Shown piece by piece: positions 26,162 through 34,991 of a stretch of DNA of 59,601 nucleotides. The DNA is taken from contig JAHDXT010000020.1 in the NCBI GenBank assembly GCA_023384095.1, positions 1-59,601 on the forward strand, read 5' to 3'. The DNA comes from Hyphomicrobiaceae bacterium. GTDB taxonomy: Bacteria > Pseudomonadota > Alphaproteobacteria > Rhizobiales > Hyphomicrobiaceae. Each line of letters opens with the position of its first letter. Position 1 is the first letter of the stretch. The translations under genes and the position numbers were made by a program. Below the pieces are notes generated by a model, which saw only the letters and a program-made list of their open reading frames with translations, was not told the origin of the DNA and searched no databases.

Positions 26162-27259
26162 ATGCCTTGGAATAATCAGAGTAGTGGCGGCGGCTGGAAA
26201 AGCGGCGGCGGCGGCGGCGGTCCGTGGGGCCAGGGACCTGGTGGCGGCGGCAATCAGCCTGACCTCGAGGAGATCCTCAAGCGCGGACAGGACAAGATGA
26301 AGCAGGTGATGCACGGCTCGGGCGTGCCCGGGCCACTGATGCTTCTCCTGTCCGCGGTGGCGCTCGCCATCGTCGGCTTCTACGCCTTCACATTCACCGT
26401 GCGTCCGGACGAGCTCGGCGTCGTGCTGCGCTTCGGCAAGTTCGATCGCCAGGAGCCGCCGGGCCTGCACTTCCGGCTGCCTTACCCGATCGAGGAGGTC
26501 CGCCTGCCCAAGGTGACGACGGCCAACCGTACCGAGATCGGCGTTCGCGGCTCGGGCGAGGGGCGCAGGTCGGCGCCGACCCAGGACCTGCTCGAGGAGA
26601 GCCTGATGCTGACCGGCGACGAGAACATCGTCGACATCGGGTTCGTCGTGCTGTGGAACATCAAGGATGCCTCGGCCTACCTGTTCAACATCCAGAACCC
26701 GGATACGACCGTCAAGGAGGTTGCCGAGAGCGCCATGCGCGAGGTCGTCGGCAAGAGCCGCGTGCAGGACGTGCTGACCGAGAAGCGGTCGCAGATCGAG
26801 CAGGACGTTCGTGATCTCATGCAGCGCACGCTCGACAGCTACAAGGCCGGCATCAACATCACGCAGCTCCAGATGCAGCGGGCGGAGGCGCCGGCCCAGG
26901 TGATCGACGCCTTCCGCGACGTCGCCGCGGCGGCCATCGACCAGCGGCGGATCCAGAACCAGGCACAGGCTTACGCCAACAAGGTGATTCCCGAGGCCCG
27001 CGGCGAGGTGCAGCGGATCCTGCAGGAGGCGCAGGCCTACAAGGAGCGGGTCGTCGCCGAGGCCCAGGGCGAGGCGGACCGCTTCCTGAACGTTCTGGCC
27101 GAGTACCGCAAGGCGCCCGATCTGATGCGCCAGCGCCTTTATCTCGAAACCATGGAGCGGGTGCTGTCGTCGACCGACAAGGTCATCATCGACAGCAACG
27201 GCGGGCAAGGCGTGGTGCCTTATCTGCCGCTCGATCAGTTGCAGCCGAAGAAGCAGTGA
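26162..27259 (+). CDS. hflK: FtsH-associated membrane protein HflK
   Basis: A 365-residue SPFH/prohibitin-family protein. It has a Gly/Ser/Trp-rich cytosolic N-terminus (PWNNQSSGGGW), a single membrane helix at about residues 58-80, the SPFH domain (VRPDELGVVLRFGKF...PGLHFRLPYPIEEV) and a C-terminal helical/coiled-coil region with AEAQGEADRF. With HflC it forms a large periplasm-facing cage around FtsH and controls degradation of membrane proteins. It directly precedes hflC. Confidence 0.95.
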   Translation: MPWNNQSSGGGWKSGGGGGGPWGQGPGGGGNQPDLEEILKRGQDKMKQVMHGSGVPGPLMLLLSAVALAIVGFYAFTFTVRPDELGVVLRFGKFDRQEPPGLHFRLPYPIEEVRLPKVTTANRTEIGVRGSGEGRRSAPTQDLLEESLMLTGDENIVDIGFVVLWNIKDASAYLFNIQNPDTTVKEVAESAMREVVGKSRVQDVLTEKRSQIEQDVRDLMQRTLDSYKAGINITQLQMQRAEAPAQVIDAFRDVAAAAIDQRRIQNQAQAYANKVIPEARGEVQRILQEAQAYKERVVAEAQGEADRFLNVLAEYRKAPDLMRQRLYLETMERVLSSTDKVIIDSNGGQGVVPYLPLDQLQPKKQ

Positions 27260-27273
27260 GGGGATTCCCGATC

Positions 27274-28215
27274 GTGCGCACATTCATGATGGCGATCCTC
27301 GTCGCGCTCGGTATCGCGGCGGTCGGTACCTATCTTTCCATGTTCATCGTGCACCAGAACCAGCAGGCGCTCGTCCTGGAGTTCGGAAAGCCGAAGCGGA
27401 TCATCGATGATGCGGGGCTGCACTGGAAGCTCCCCGTCGTGGAGACGGTCGAGTATTTCGACAAGCGTATTCTCGACCTCGACACGTCGCCGCAGGAGCT
27501 GTTCTCGTCCGACCAGAACAAGCTGATCGTCGACAGCTTCGCTCGCTACCGCATCGTCGATGCGCTCCGCTTCTATCAGACGGTGCGCAACGAGGCCGGC
27601 GTCCGCTCGCGTGTCGGCCCGATCCTGGACAGCTCGCTCAGGCGCGTCCTCGGCTCGGCCACTCTTGCGGATGCCGTGCGGGACCGGCGTGAGGGGCTGA
27701 TGAACCTCATTCAGCAGCAGGTGAACACGGAATCCCGCGATTTCGGCATCGAGATCGTCGACGTGCGCATCAAGCGCGCCGACCTGCCGCCGCAGAACTC
27801 GGCCTCGATCTACGAGCGTATGAAGACGGACCGGCACCGCGAGGCGGCGGAGTTCCGGGCCCAGGGCGAGGAGCAGTCCCGGCGCATCCGCGCCGAGGCC
27901 GACCGTGCGGTCACCGTGATGCGGGCCGAAGCGGACCGCGACGCGCGGCGGATGAGGGGCGAAGGCGACGCCGAGCGGGCGCGCATCTCCAACGAGGCCT
28001 TCGGTCAGGATCCGGAGTTCTATCAGTTCCTGCGCTCGATGGAGGCCTACGAGACGGCGCTGCGCCGTGGCGACACACGGCTCGTGATCTCGCCGAGCTC
28101 CGCAACCTTCCGCGATTTCTTCAGGTACTTCTCGGAATCGGTCACGTCGCCGGGCAAGGCCCCCGCCGTCCCGACAGGAACAATGACGCCGAGCATCGCG
28201 TTGCCGAAGCAATGA
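27274..28215 (+). CDS. hflC: FtsH-associated membrane protein HflC
   Basis: An SPFH-family partner of HflK. The N-terminal membrane helix (MMAILVALGIAAVGTYLSMFIV) is followed by HQNQQALVLEFGKPKRII, a DAGLHWKLP motif, VDVRIKRADLPP and a charged coiled coil, with the FYQFLRSMEAYE signature near the end. The GTG at 27274 has GAGGGGA about 9 nt upstream and is preferred. A GTG at 27256 that overlaps the hflK stop would add six residues and remains possible. Confidence 0.92.
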   Translation: MRTFMMAILVALGIAAVGTYLSMFIVHQNQQALVLEFGKPKRIIDDAGLHWKLPVVETVEYFDKRILDLDTSPQELFSSDQNKLIVDSFARYRIVDALRFYQTVRNEAGVRSRVGPILDSSLRRVLGSATLADAVRDRREGLMNLIQQQVNTESRDFGIEIVDVRIKRADLPPQNSASIYERMKTDRHREAAEFRAQGEEQSRRIRAEADRAVTVMRAEADRDARRMRGEGDAERARISNEAFGQDPEFYQFLRSMEAYETALRRGDTRLVISPSSATFRDFFRYFSESVTSPGKAPAVPTGTMTPSIALPKQ

Positions 28216-28222
28216 GCGAGCA

Positions 28223-28408
28223 ATGAGCGACCTCGCCGTTGCTCTCGGCCTCGTGCTGGTGATCGAGGGCCTGCTGTGGGCGGCGGCCCCCGACTTCGCG
28301 GTGCGCATGCTCAACGCGGCGGCGGAGACGTCGCCGCAGGCGCTGAGGACCGCAGGGTTCACGGCAGTGGCTCTCGGCGTGCTCGTCGTATGGCTGGTGC
28401 GCGGCTGA
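28223..28408 (+). CDS. DUF2065 small membrane protein
   Basis: A 61-residue protein with two hydrophobic helices (DLAVALGLVLVIEGLLWAAAP and AGFTAVALGVLVVWLVRG) joined by a short loop. It matches DUF2065 (YjeT-like), commonly found between hflC and downstream genes in proteobacteria. Its role is unknown, probably accessory to the HflKC/FtsH system by context. It lies 7 bp after hflC. Confidence 0.85.
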   Translation: MSDLAVALGLVLVIEGLLWAAAPDFAVRMLNAAAETSPQALRTAGFTAVALGVLVVWLVRG

Positions 28409-28424
28409 GCAGGCGCGCCCCCCT

Positions 28425-28453
28425 TTGACAGGCGGGCGCGGGGTCCGCAGGAT
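28425..28453 (+). promoter_or_regulatory. Putative promoter upstream of degP
   Basis: A consensus -35 TTGACA (28425-28430) is followed after 17 bp by CAGGAT (28448-28453), a weak -10. It lies about 80 bp before degP, suggesting that degP can be transcribed separately from hflKC. Confidence 0.4.
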
Positions 28454-28531
28454 GGGTTGGGTCGTCTCGCCCGCTCGGGCGTCCGCGAGACGGCCTGTTG
28501 CGTGCGCATGCTGGTCGAAAGGACACGTGTG

Positions 28532-30010
28532 ATGGCGGCCCTGGCGCAGTTCAAGGAGACGCGCATTGCGTCTCGCGTCCTCGTTGGGTTGATCTTCTCC
28601 CTTGCCATGCTGCTCGCGGGCCCATCCGAGGCCCGCGGTCCGCAGTCGGTTGCCGAAACCGCCGAGCAGCTTATCGACGCCGTCGTCAACATCTCGACGT
28701 CCCAGACCGTGAAGGGCCCGCACGGCGCCCCGCTGCCGAAGGTGCCGCAGGGCTCGCCGTTCGAGGACCTGTTCGAGGACTTCTTCGACAAGAAGGGCAA
28801 CCGCCCGCGCCAGGACCGGAAGGTGTCCTCCCTCGGCTCCGGGTTCGTGATCGACGCCAACGAAGGGCTGATCGTTACGAACACGCACGTGATCGAGGGC
28901 GCGGACGAGATCATCATCAACTTCAGCGACGGCTCGCGGCTCAAGGTCGACAGGGTCGTCGGCAAGGACGGCAAGACCGATCTCGCGCTTCTCAAGGTGA
29001 CGCCCAAGAAGCCGCTCACCGCCGTCAAGTTCGGCAATTCCGATTCGATCAGGGTGGGCGACTGGGTGATGGCGATCGGCAATCCGTTCGGGCTCGGGGG
29101 GTCGGTCACCGTCGGCATCATCTCCGCCAAGGCGCGCGATATCAATTCCGGTCCCTACGACGACTACCTGCAGACGGACGCAGCCATCAACAAGGGCAAC
29201 TCCGGAGGTCCGCTGTTCAACATGGACGGCGGTGTGATCGGCGTGAACACCGCGATCATCTCGCCGACCGGCGGCTCGATCGGCATCGGGTTCGCGGTGC
29301 CCTCGGACATCGCCGTCCCGGTGATCGAGCAGCTCAAGCTCTACGGCGAGACGCGCCGCGGCTGGCTCGGCGTGCGCATCCAGTCGGTCAGCGAGGACAT
29401 CGCCGAGACCCTGGCTGTGACCGAGAACACGGGCGCACTGGTCGCGGGCGTCACGCCCGAGAGCCCCGCCGCCCAGGCCGGCATCGAGGCAGGCGACGTG
29501 ATCCTCAAGTTCGACAGCAAGGACGTGACGAGCATGCGCGGGCTGCCGCGCATCGTGGCGCAGACCCCGATCGGCAAGACGGTGGAGGTCGAGGCGCTGC
29601 GCAAGGGCGAGAGGAAGAGCTTCAAGGTCGTGGTCGGGCGCCTCAGCGAGGACGAGAAGCCCGAGGCGCCTGCGGTCTCCGACACCAGGAGCGAGGACAA
29701 GGCGGCACCCGGACGGGCCCTGATCGGGCTGAAGCTCGCGCCGCTGACCGACGAGCTGCGGCGCAAGCACGGTCTCGACAAGAAGATCAGGGGCCTTCTC
29801 GTGACCGAGGTCGACCCGCAGAGTCCGGCCGCACAGAAGGGCGTCAAGGCGGGGGACGTGATCGTCGAGGCGGCCCAGGATCAGGTCTCGAGCCTCGACG
29901 ATCTGGTCAAGAGCATCGACAAGGTGCGCCGCACGGGCCGCAAGGCGGTCCTGCTGCGGGTCGAGGACGCGAAAGGCGACCTGCGGTTCGTCGCCGTCCC
30001 GGTCGATTGA
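28532..30010 (+). CDS. degP: Periplasmic serine protease DegP/HtrA (Do family)
   Basis: A 492-residue HtrA protease and chaperone. A signal peptide (about residues 1-33, ending PSEARG) precedes the trypsin-like domain with catalytic His in VTNTHVIEGA, Asp in KTDLALLKV and Ser in NKGNSGGPLFN. Two PDZ domains follow: GVRIQSVSEDIAETL...AGDVILKFD, then KIRGLLVTEVDPQSPAAQKGVKAGDVI. A FEDLFEDFFDKK segment is the Do-family N-terminal loop. The ATG at 28532 has AAAGGA upstream. Earlier in-frame starts (28508, 28457) would lengthen the signal region. Confidence 0.94.
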   Translation: MAALAQFKETRIASRVLVGLIFSLAMLLAGPSEARGPQSVAETAEQLIDAVVNISTSQTVKGPHGAPLPKVPQGSPFEDLFEDFFDKKGNRPRQDRKVSSLGSGFVIDANEGLIVTNTHVIEGADEIIINFSDGSRLKVDRVVGKDGKTDLALLKVTPKKPLTAVKFGNSDSIRVGDWVMAIGNPFGLGGSVTVGIISAKARDINSGPYDDYLQTDAAINKGNSGGPLFNMDGGVIGVNTAIISPTGGSIGIGFAVPSDIAVPVIEQLKLYGETRRGWLGVRIQSVSEDIAETLAVTENTGALVAGVTPESPAAQAGIEAGDVILKFDSKDVTSMRGLPRIVAQTPIGKTVEVEALRKGERKSFKVVVGRLSEDEKPEAPAVSDTRSEDKAAPGRALIGLKLAPLTDELRRKHGLDKKIRGLLVTEVDPQSPAAQKGVKAGDVIVEAAQDQVSSLDDLVKSIDKVRRTGRKAVLLRVEDAKGDLRFVAVPVD

Positions 30011-30173
30011 CGCTGAATCATTGGCCAGCGCTCGCTGCCCGCGCGTTGGGGCGCGACGCTGGATCTTGCGGCAGCGCTGGTATGGTTTCCAGCACATATG
30101 TCCACTGGCGTCGGCTGCGCGCCGGCGCTAAACACGATCTGACCGATTATCCGAGACGCCGGAGACGACGCCT

Positions 30174-30887
30174 TTGTCCGAGAGCCGGGGCATACTGAGC
30201 ACGATTGCGGATTCGTTCGCGCCGATCCATCGCGACGGGCACAAGTTCGTCGCCATCGGCATCGGCGCGACATTGCTCTTCTTCCTGATCTGGCCACCGC
30301 TGGGCTGGCTCTTCGCCCTCGTTGCGGCCTGGGTGGCCTACTTCTTCCGCGATCCGGATCGGGTCACGCCGCTGCGCGAGGGTCTGATCGTCGCGCCGGC
30401 CGACGGCCGTATCAGCGCCATCGAGCGCGTGCGCCCGCCCGGCGAGCTCGGGCTCGGCGAGGAGAGCCGCATGCGGGTCTCGATATTCCTGTCGGTCTTC
30501 GACGTGCATGTGAACCGGGCGCCGGTGGCCGGTCGCATCACGCGATCGATCTACGTGCCGGGGGCGTTCTTCAACGCGGCGCTCGACAAGGCCAGCGAAG
30601 AGAACGAGCGACGCGGCCTCGTCATCCTGACGGCATCGAGCGCCGAGATCGGCGTCGTCCAGATCGCCGGGCTCGTGGCGCGGCGCATTGTGACGTTTGC
30701 GAACGAAGGCGATACTGTCGGCGTCGGCCAGCGCTTCGGGCTGATCCGGTTCGGCTCGCGGGTCGATGTCTATCTGCCGCCCGACGGCCGCGCCCTGGTG
30801 TCCGTCGGCCAGCGCGCGATCGCCGGCGAGACCGTACTGGCCGATCTCAGGTCGAGCGAGCCGGAGCGCGAAGCGCGCCGCAGCTAG
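30174..30887 (+). CDS. psd: Phosphatidylserine decarboxylase proenzyme (short form)
   Basis: A 237-residue PSD-A type enzyme that decarboxylates phosphatidylserine to phosphatidylethanolamine. It has an N-terminal membrane region (about residues 25-58, IGATLLFFLIWPPLGWLFALVAAWVAYFF), then RDPDR, VAPADGRI, VSIFLSVFDVHVNRAPV, and the self-cleavage site RFGSR near residue 198. Cleavage there would yield the pyruvoyl group on the small subunit. The TTG start has GGAG about 9 nt upstream. It is followed by pssA, giving the usual two-step pathway pair. Confidence 0.94.
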   Translation: MSESRGILSTIADSFAPIHRDGHKFVAIGIGATLLFFLIWPPLGWLFALVAAWVAYFFRDPDRVTPLREGLIVAPADGRISAIERVRPPGELGLGEESRMRVSIFLSVFDVHVNRAPVAGRITRSIYVPGAFFNAALDKASEENERRGLVILTASSAEIGVVQIAGLVARRIVTFANEGDTVGVGQRFGLIRFGSRVDVYLPPDGRALVSVGQRAIAGETVLADLRSSEPEREARRS

Positions 30888-30951
30888 GGCCGGGCTTTGT
30901 GGATCGCGCTCCGGCGCGACCGGCCGAACGGGGAGGCGGAGGGAGAGCCTG

Positions 30952-31842
30952 ATGGATCCTCTGTTGACGAGGCTCGAGGAGGAGACGCGCCGCCGCAGGC
31001 GCCGCGCGCTGTTCAAGTACAGGCAGGTTCCCGTCCGCCTGCTCATTCCGAACTTCTTCACCCTGCTCGGGCTGTGCGCCGGCCTGACAGCGATCCGCAT
31101 GGCCATCGAGGGCCGCTACGAGCTGGCGCTGGCGGCCATCGTGTTCGCCGCCCTGCTCGACGGCGTTGACGGCCGGGTCGCGCGCATGCTCAAGGCATCG
31201 TCGCGGTTCGGGGCCGAGTTCGACAGCCTCGCCGACTTCGTCAATTTCGGCGTGGCGCCAGCCATCGTGCTGTTCACCTGGGGAGCCTGGGAGACGGCCG
31301 CCACGCGGGGCCTGGCCTGGATCGTCGTCCTGTTGCTGGCGGTCGCCTGCGGCCTGCGGCTGGCGCGTTTCAACGCCGTGGTCGACATCGAGCGGCCGAA
31401 GTGGCAGTCCAACTTCTTCACCGGCGTGCCCGCACCTGCCGGGGCCATCATCGCACTGCTGCCGGTCTACCTCGATCAGCTCGGCTTTCTCGAGGTGCGC
31501 GCCGGCTGGCCGATCTATTTCGTGCTGGCCTACGCCCTGCTTGTCGCGTTCCTGATGGTGAGCACGATCCCGACCTACTCCGGCAAGCTCCTCGGCGAGC
31601 GCATCTCGCGCGAATGGGTGATGCCGGTGTTCGTGCTCGTCGGCGCCGTCGTCGCCCTGCTGGTCACCTACCCTTACGCGACGCTGACCATTGGGACGGT
31701 GCTCTACCTCTCCGTCATTCCGTTCAGCGTACGGCGCTATCGCGACCAGTTGCGCGATATGGAAGCCGAGGATCGGCGCGCCGGTTCATCCGTTCCGACA
31801 CTCGTGGTGGAGCCGCCGCGCCCCGACCGGATGCATCGGTGA
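30952..31842 (+). CDS. pssA: CDP-diacylglycerol-serine O-phosphatidyltransferase
   Basis: A 296-residue type II phosphatidylserine synthase. The CDP-alcohol phosphotransferase signature spans LLDGVDGRVARMLK to FGAEFDSLADFVNFG, with all the spaced aspartates. About eight membrane helices follow (IPNFFTLLGLCAGLTAI onward). It makes phosphatidylserine, which the upstream psd product converts to phosphatidylethanolamine. The ATG has GGAGG and GGAGAG upstream. Confidence 0.94.
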   Translation: MDPLLTRLEEETRRRRRRALFKYRQVPVRLLIPNFFTLLGLCAGLTAIRMAIEGRYELALAAIVFAALLDGVDGRVARMLKASSRFGAEFDSLADFVNFGVAPAIVLFTWGAWETAATRGLAWIVVLLLAVACGLRLARFNAVVDIERPKWQSNFFTGVPAPAGAIIALLPVYLDQLGFLEVRAGWPIYFVLAYALLVAFLMVSTIPTYSGKLLGERISREWVMPVFVLVGAVVALLVTYPYATLTIGTVLYLSVIPFSVRRYRDQLRDMEAEDRRAGSSVPTLVVEPPRPDRMHR

Positions 31843-31992
31843 CATTGCCGGGCCGTTGTCGAGCCGGACCTTGCGATCGACTGGGGGCTCGGCGGGGACG
31901 GCCGCCCTGCCGGAGAAGGACCGCGCGCTGCCGCTGCCGCGCGATCTCGGCACGTCGTTTCGACCACTCTGTCGGGCAGCCGAGTGGATTCG

Positions 31993-32020
31993 TTGACCGG
32001 GCGGAGGACGCCCCTTATCT
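31993..32020 (+). promoter_or_regulatory. Putative promoter of the CorC-type gene
   Basis: TTGACC (31993-31998), a 16-bp spacer and TTATCT (32015-32020) give a good match to a housekeeping promoter, about 28 bp before the gene start. It implies a short leader. Confidence 0.5.
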
Positions 32021-32047
32021 TCACCGCAACCTGCAGAACGGAGTGGC

Positions 32048-33382
32048 TTGGGCGCGAACACGTCCGCCGCGAATGACGTGATCGAAATCCTGATCGTCCT
32101 GGCGCTCATTCTACTCAACGGCCTCTTTGCGCTGTCGGAGCTGGCGGTCGTCTCCTCCCGGCACTCGCGGCTGAAGGCCTTGGCCGCTGCCGGGCGCCGC
32201 GGCGCCAACCGCGCCCTCGCCCTGGCCACAGATCCCGGCCGCTTCCTCTCCACGGTCCAGATCGGCATCACCCTCATCGGCATCGTCAGCGGCGTCTATT
32301 CCGGCGAGGCGTTCGGCCTGCAAGTGGCCAGCTACCTGACGGCGGCCGGCGTTCCCGAACGCGCGACCGTCCCCCTCGGCTACGGCCTGGTCGTCGTCGT
32401 CGTCACGTATTTCTCCGTCATCATCGGCGAGCTGATTCCGAAGAACCTGGCGCTGCGCAATGCCGAGACCCTTGCCTGTGTCGTCGCGCCGATCATGACG
32501 AATGTGGCACGGGTGGCGGCGCCCGCGGTGTGGCTGCTCGACGCCTCGACCCGGCTCGCGTTCCGCGCCTTTGGCTTGCCGACCCAGCGCGAGAGCCGGG
32601 TGACCGACGAGGAAATCAAGTCACTGATCGCGGAGGCAGAGAGCGCCGGCGTCCTCGAGACCGGCGAGCGCGAGATGCTGTCGGGGGTGATGCGGCTTGC
32701 CGATCGCAACGTGTCCGGGCTGATGACGCCGCGCACGGACGTGGACTGGATCGACATCACTGCGCCCCAGGGCGGCATAAAGGAGCGGCTCATCACCACG
32801 CCGCATTCGCGGCTCCCGGTCGGCGACGGCTCGGTCGACAAGATGATCGGGGTCGTCCAGACCCGGGAGCTGCTGGCGACGCTGCTCGCCGGCAAGCCGT
32901 TCGAGGTGCGCTCGCTCGTGCGCAAGGCCCCGATCATCCCGGAGACCACCGACGCACTCGACGCCCTGGCGACGCTGCGCGATTCGGAGGTGCCGATGGC
33001 GCTGATCCATGACGAATACGGGAACTTCGAGGGACTGGTGACGCCGGCCGACGTCCTGGAGGCGATCGCGGGGGTGTTCAGGTCCGACGCCACGGGTATC
33101 GAGCCATATGCGGTCGAGCGGGAAGGCGGCTCGTGGCTGCTGTCCGGCGCCATGCCCGTCGACGAGATGGCGGACAAGCTCGGTATCGCGCTTCCCGACA
33201 AGCGGGCCTATGAGACGGTGGCCGGCTTCGTGCTGGGCCACCTCCGGCACTTGCCGGAGACGGGCGAGCACATAGAGGCCGGCGGCTGGCGGTTCGAGGT
33301 GGTCGATCTCGACGGCCGCAGGATCGACAAGGTCATGGCGACGCGCAGCCTGCGCAGCCGGCGCAGCGCGCTGCAGGCCTGA
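32048..33382 (+). CDS. CNNM/CorC-type membrane protein (hemolysin C family)
   Basis: A 444-residue protein with an N-terminal DUF21 (CNNM transmembrane) domain of about four helices (ILIVLALILLNGLFALSELAVVSSR, and YGLVVVVVTYFSVIIGELIPKNLALR). A CBS pair lies at about residues 205-335, containing GLMTPRTDVDWID and EYGNFEGLVTPADVLEAI. A C-terminal CorC_HlyC domain contains LLSGAMPVDEMADKLG and RRIDKVMATR. Relatives are implicated in Mg2+ or Na+ handling, and the old name hemolysin is probably misleading. The TTG start has GGAG 4 nt upstream. It converges on manC. Confidence 0.9.
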   Translation: MGANTSAANDVIEILIVLALILLNGLFALSELAVVSSRHSRLKALAAAGRRGANRALALATDPGRFLSTVQIGITLIGIVSGVYSGEAFGLQVASYLTAAGVPERATVPLGYGLVVVVVTYFSVIIGELIPKNLALRNAETLACVVAPIMTNVARVAAPAVWLLDASTRLAFRAFGLPTQRESRVTDEEIKSLIAEAESAGVLETGEREMLSGVMRLADRNVSGLMTPRTDVDWIDITAPQGGIKERLITTPHSRLPVGDGSVDKMIGVVQTRELLATLLAGKPFEVRSLVRKAPIIPETTDALDALATLRDSEVPMALIHDEYGNFEGLVTPADVLEAIAGVFRSDATGIEPYAVEREGGSWLLSGAMPVDEMADKLGIALPDKRAYETVAGFVLGHLRHLPETGEHIEAGGWRFEVVDLDGRRIDKVMATRSLRSRRSALQA

Positions 33383-33418
33383 ACGCAGCGTATCGGCCGG
33401 GGTTTGCCGCGCGGTCGT

Positions 33419-34864
33419 CTATCGCGTCTCCTCGGGCGCGCGGTGATAGACGTCGTCGGCGCGCAGGATGTCGTCTTCCCCCAGATAGCTGCCGATCTGC
33501 ACCTCGATCAGCTCGAGCGGCACTTTGCCCGGGTTCTCGAGCCGGTGCCATTGGGTTGCGACGATGTAGACGCTCTCGTTCTCGCGGACGAGCTTTTCCC
33601 GGTCGCCGACGGTCACCTTCGCCGTGCCGTGCACCACGACCCAGTGCTCTGAGCGGTGATGGTGCATCTGCATGGACAGCTTGCCGCCCGGATTGACGTG
33701 CAGCAGCTTGACCTGGAAGCGCGGACCGAGCGACAGCGTCTCGAAGAAACCCCAGGGCCGGTAGTTGCGCAGGTGCTGCTCCTGCTCCTTGCGGTTCGTG
33801 AGCTTCAATCGGGCCACGATTTTCGAGACGTCCTGGGCGCGCGACCTGTCGGCGACGAGCAGCGCATCGGGCGTATCGACGATGACGAGGTCCTCCACGC
33901 CGAGGGTCGAGACGAGCGCCTTCTCGCTGTGGACGTAGCAGCCTTCCGTGTCCTCCAGGACCGCTTCCCCGCCGCTCACGAAGTTGCCTCGCTCGTCGTG
34001 AGGCGCGATGTCCCACAGCGACGACCAGGAGCCGACGTCGTTCCAGCCGATATCGACCGGCACCATGACCGCCGCCGCGGCCTTCTCCATCACGGCGAAG
34101 TCGACTGAAATGTTCGGGCACTCTGCGAACGCCGTGCGGTCAAGCCGCAGGAATCCGATGTCCGTCTCGGCCTTGTCGAGCGCGAGCTCTGCGGACTCCA
34201 GGATCGCGGGCGCGAGTCTCGCCAGTTCGTCGATGAACGTCCTGGCGTGCAGCACGAAGATGCCGCTGTTCCAGTAGTAATGGCCGTCGTCGACGTAGAG
34301 CCCGGCGGTGGCGGCGTCGGGTTTCTCGACGAAGGCTTCCACCTTGAAGGCGCTGCCGTCGAACCCGTCCAGCGGCTTGCCGCGCCGGATGTAGCCATAG
34401 CCGGTATGAGCGCCTGCGGGTTTGATGCCGAACATCACGAGGCGGCCCGCGGCGGCCACCTTGGCGGCCAGATGCACCGCCTCGACGAAGCGGTCCACGT
34501 CCGCGATGACGTGATCGGAGGGCATCACGACGATGATGCCCGAGGGATCCTCGCGCACCACGCTCAGGGCGCCGACCGCGATGGCGCCCGCGGTGTTCCG
34601 CGCCACCGGCTCCAGGATGACGGCTCGCGCCGCCGCAGCGCAGCTCTCCAGGTTCTCCCTGACGAGAAAGCGATGGTCGGTGTTGCACAGGATCGTCGGC
34701 GGCTGGAACCCTGCCTCGGGCCGCAACCGCCGCAGCGTCGCTCCGAGCAGGCTCGAGTCGCCCCTGTTGAAACGGATGAACTGCTTCGGATACATGGCGC
34801 GCGACAGCGGCCACAGGCGCGTCCCGGAGCCGCCGGACAGGATCACCGGGTAGAGACCGTTCAT
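33419..34864 (-). CDS. manC: Mannose-1-phosphate guanylyltransferase / mannose-6-phosphate isomerase
   Basis: A 481-residue bifunctional type II enzyme. The N-terminal nucleotidyltransferase domain has VILSGGSGTRLWPLSR and YPKQF, then VMPSDHVI, VEKPDAATA and WNSGIFVL. The C-terminal cupin-type isomerase domain has PGGKLSMQMHHHRSEHWVVV and LENPGKVPLELIEVQIGSYLGEDDI. It supplies GDP-mannose for exopolysaccharide or LPS O-chains. No other sugar-nucleotide gene is adjacent, so it may serve a distant locus. GAGGGA lies about 8 nt before the ATG. Confidence 0.94.
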   Translation of the reverse strand: MNGLYPVILSGGSGTRLWPLSRAMYPKQFIRFNRGDSSLLGATLRRLRPEAGFQPPTILCNTDHRFLVRENLESCAAAARAVILEPVARNTAGAIAVGALSVVREDPSGIIVVMPSDHVIADVDRFVEAVHLAAKVAAAGRLVMFGIKPAGAHTGYGYIRRGKPLDGFDGSAFKVEAFVEKPDAATAGLYVDDGHYYWNSGIFVLHARTFIDELARLAPAILESAELALDKAETDIGFLRLDRTAFAECPNISVDFAVMEKAAAAVMVPVDIGWNDVGSWSSLWDIAPHDERGNFVSGGEAVLEDTEGCYVHSEKALVSTLGVEDLVIVDTPDALLVADRSRAQDVSKIVARLKLTNRKEQEQHLRNYRPWGFFETLSLGPRFQVKLLHVNPGGKLSMQMHHHRSEHWVVVHGTAKVTVGDREKLVRENESVYIVATQWHRLENPGKVPLELIEVQIGSYLGEDDILRADDVYHRAPEETR

Positions 34865-34991
34865 CCCCAATCCCTCGTCGAGGTCGCCTGTCCGGCCCAC
34901 CGCGCCCGCAGCGCGAGATGCCCGACCGAGCCGGTAAGATTGCGCCAGAAAGCGTGTTTATCAGTCCACCGCGCGGTCCTCAAGAAGGCGC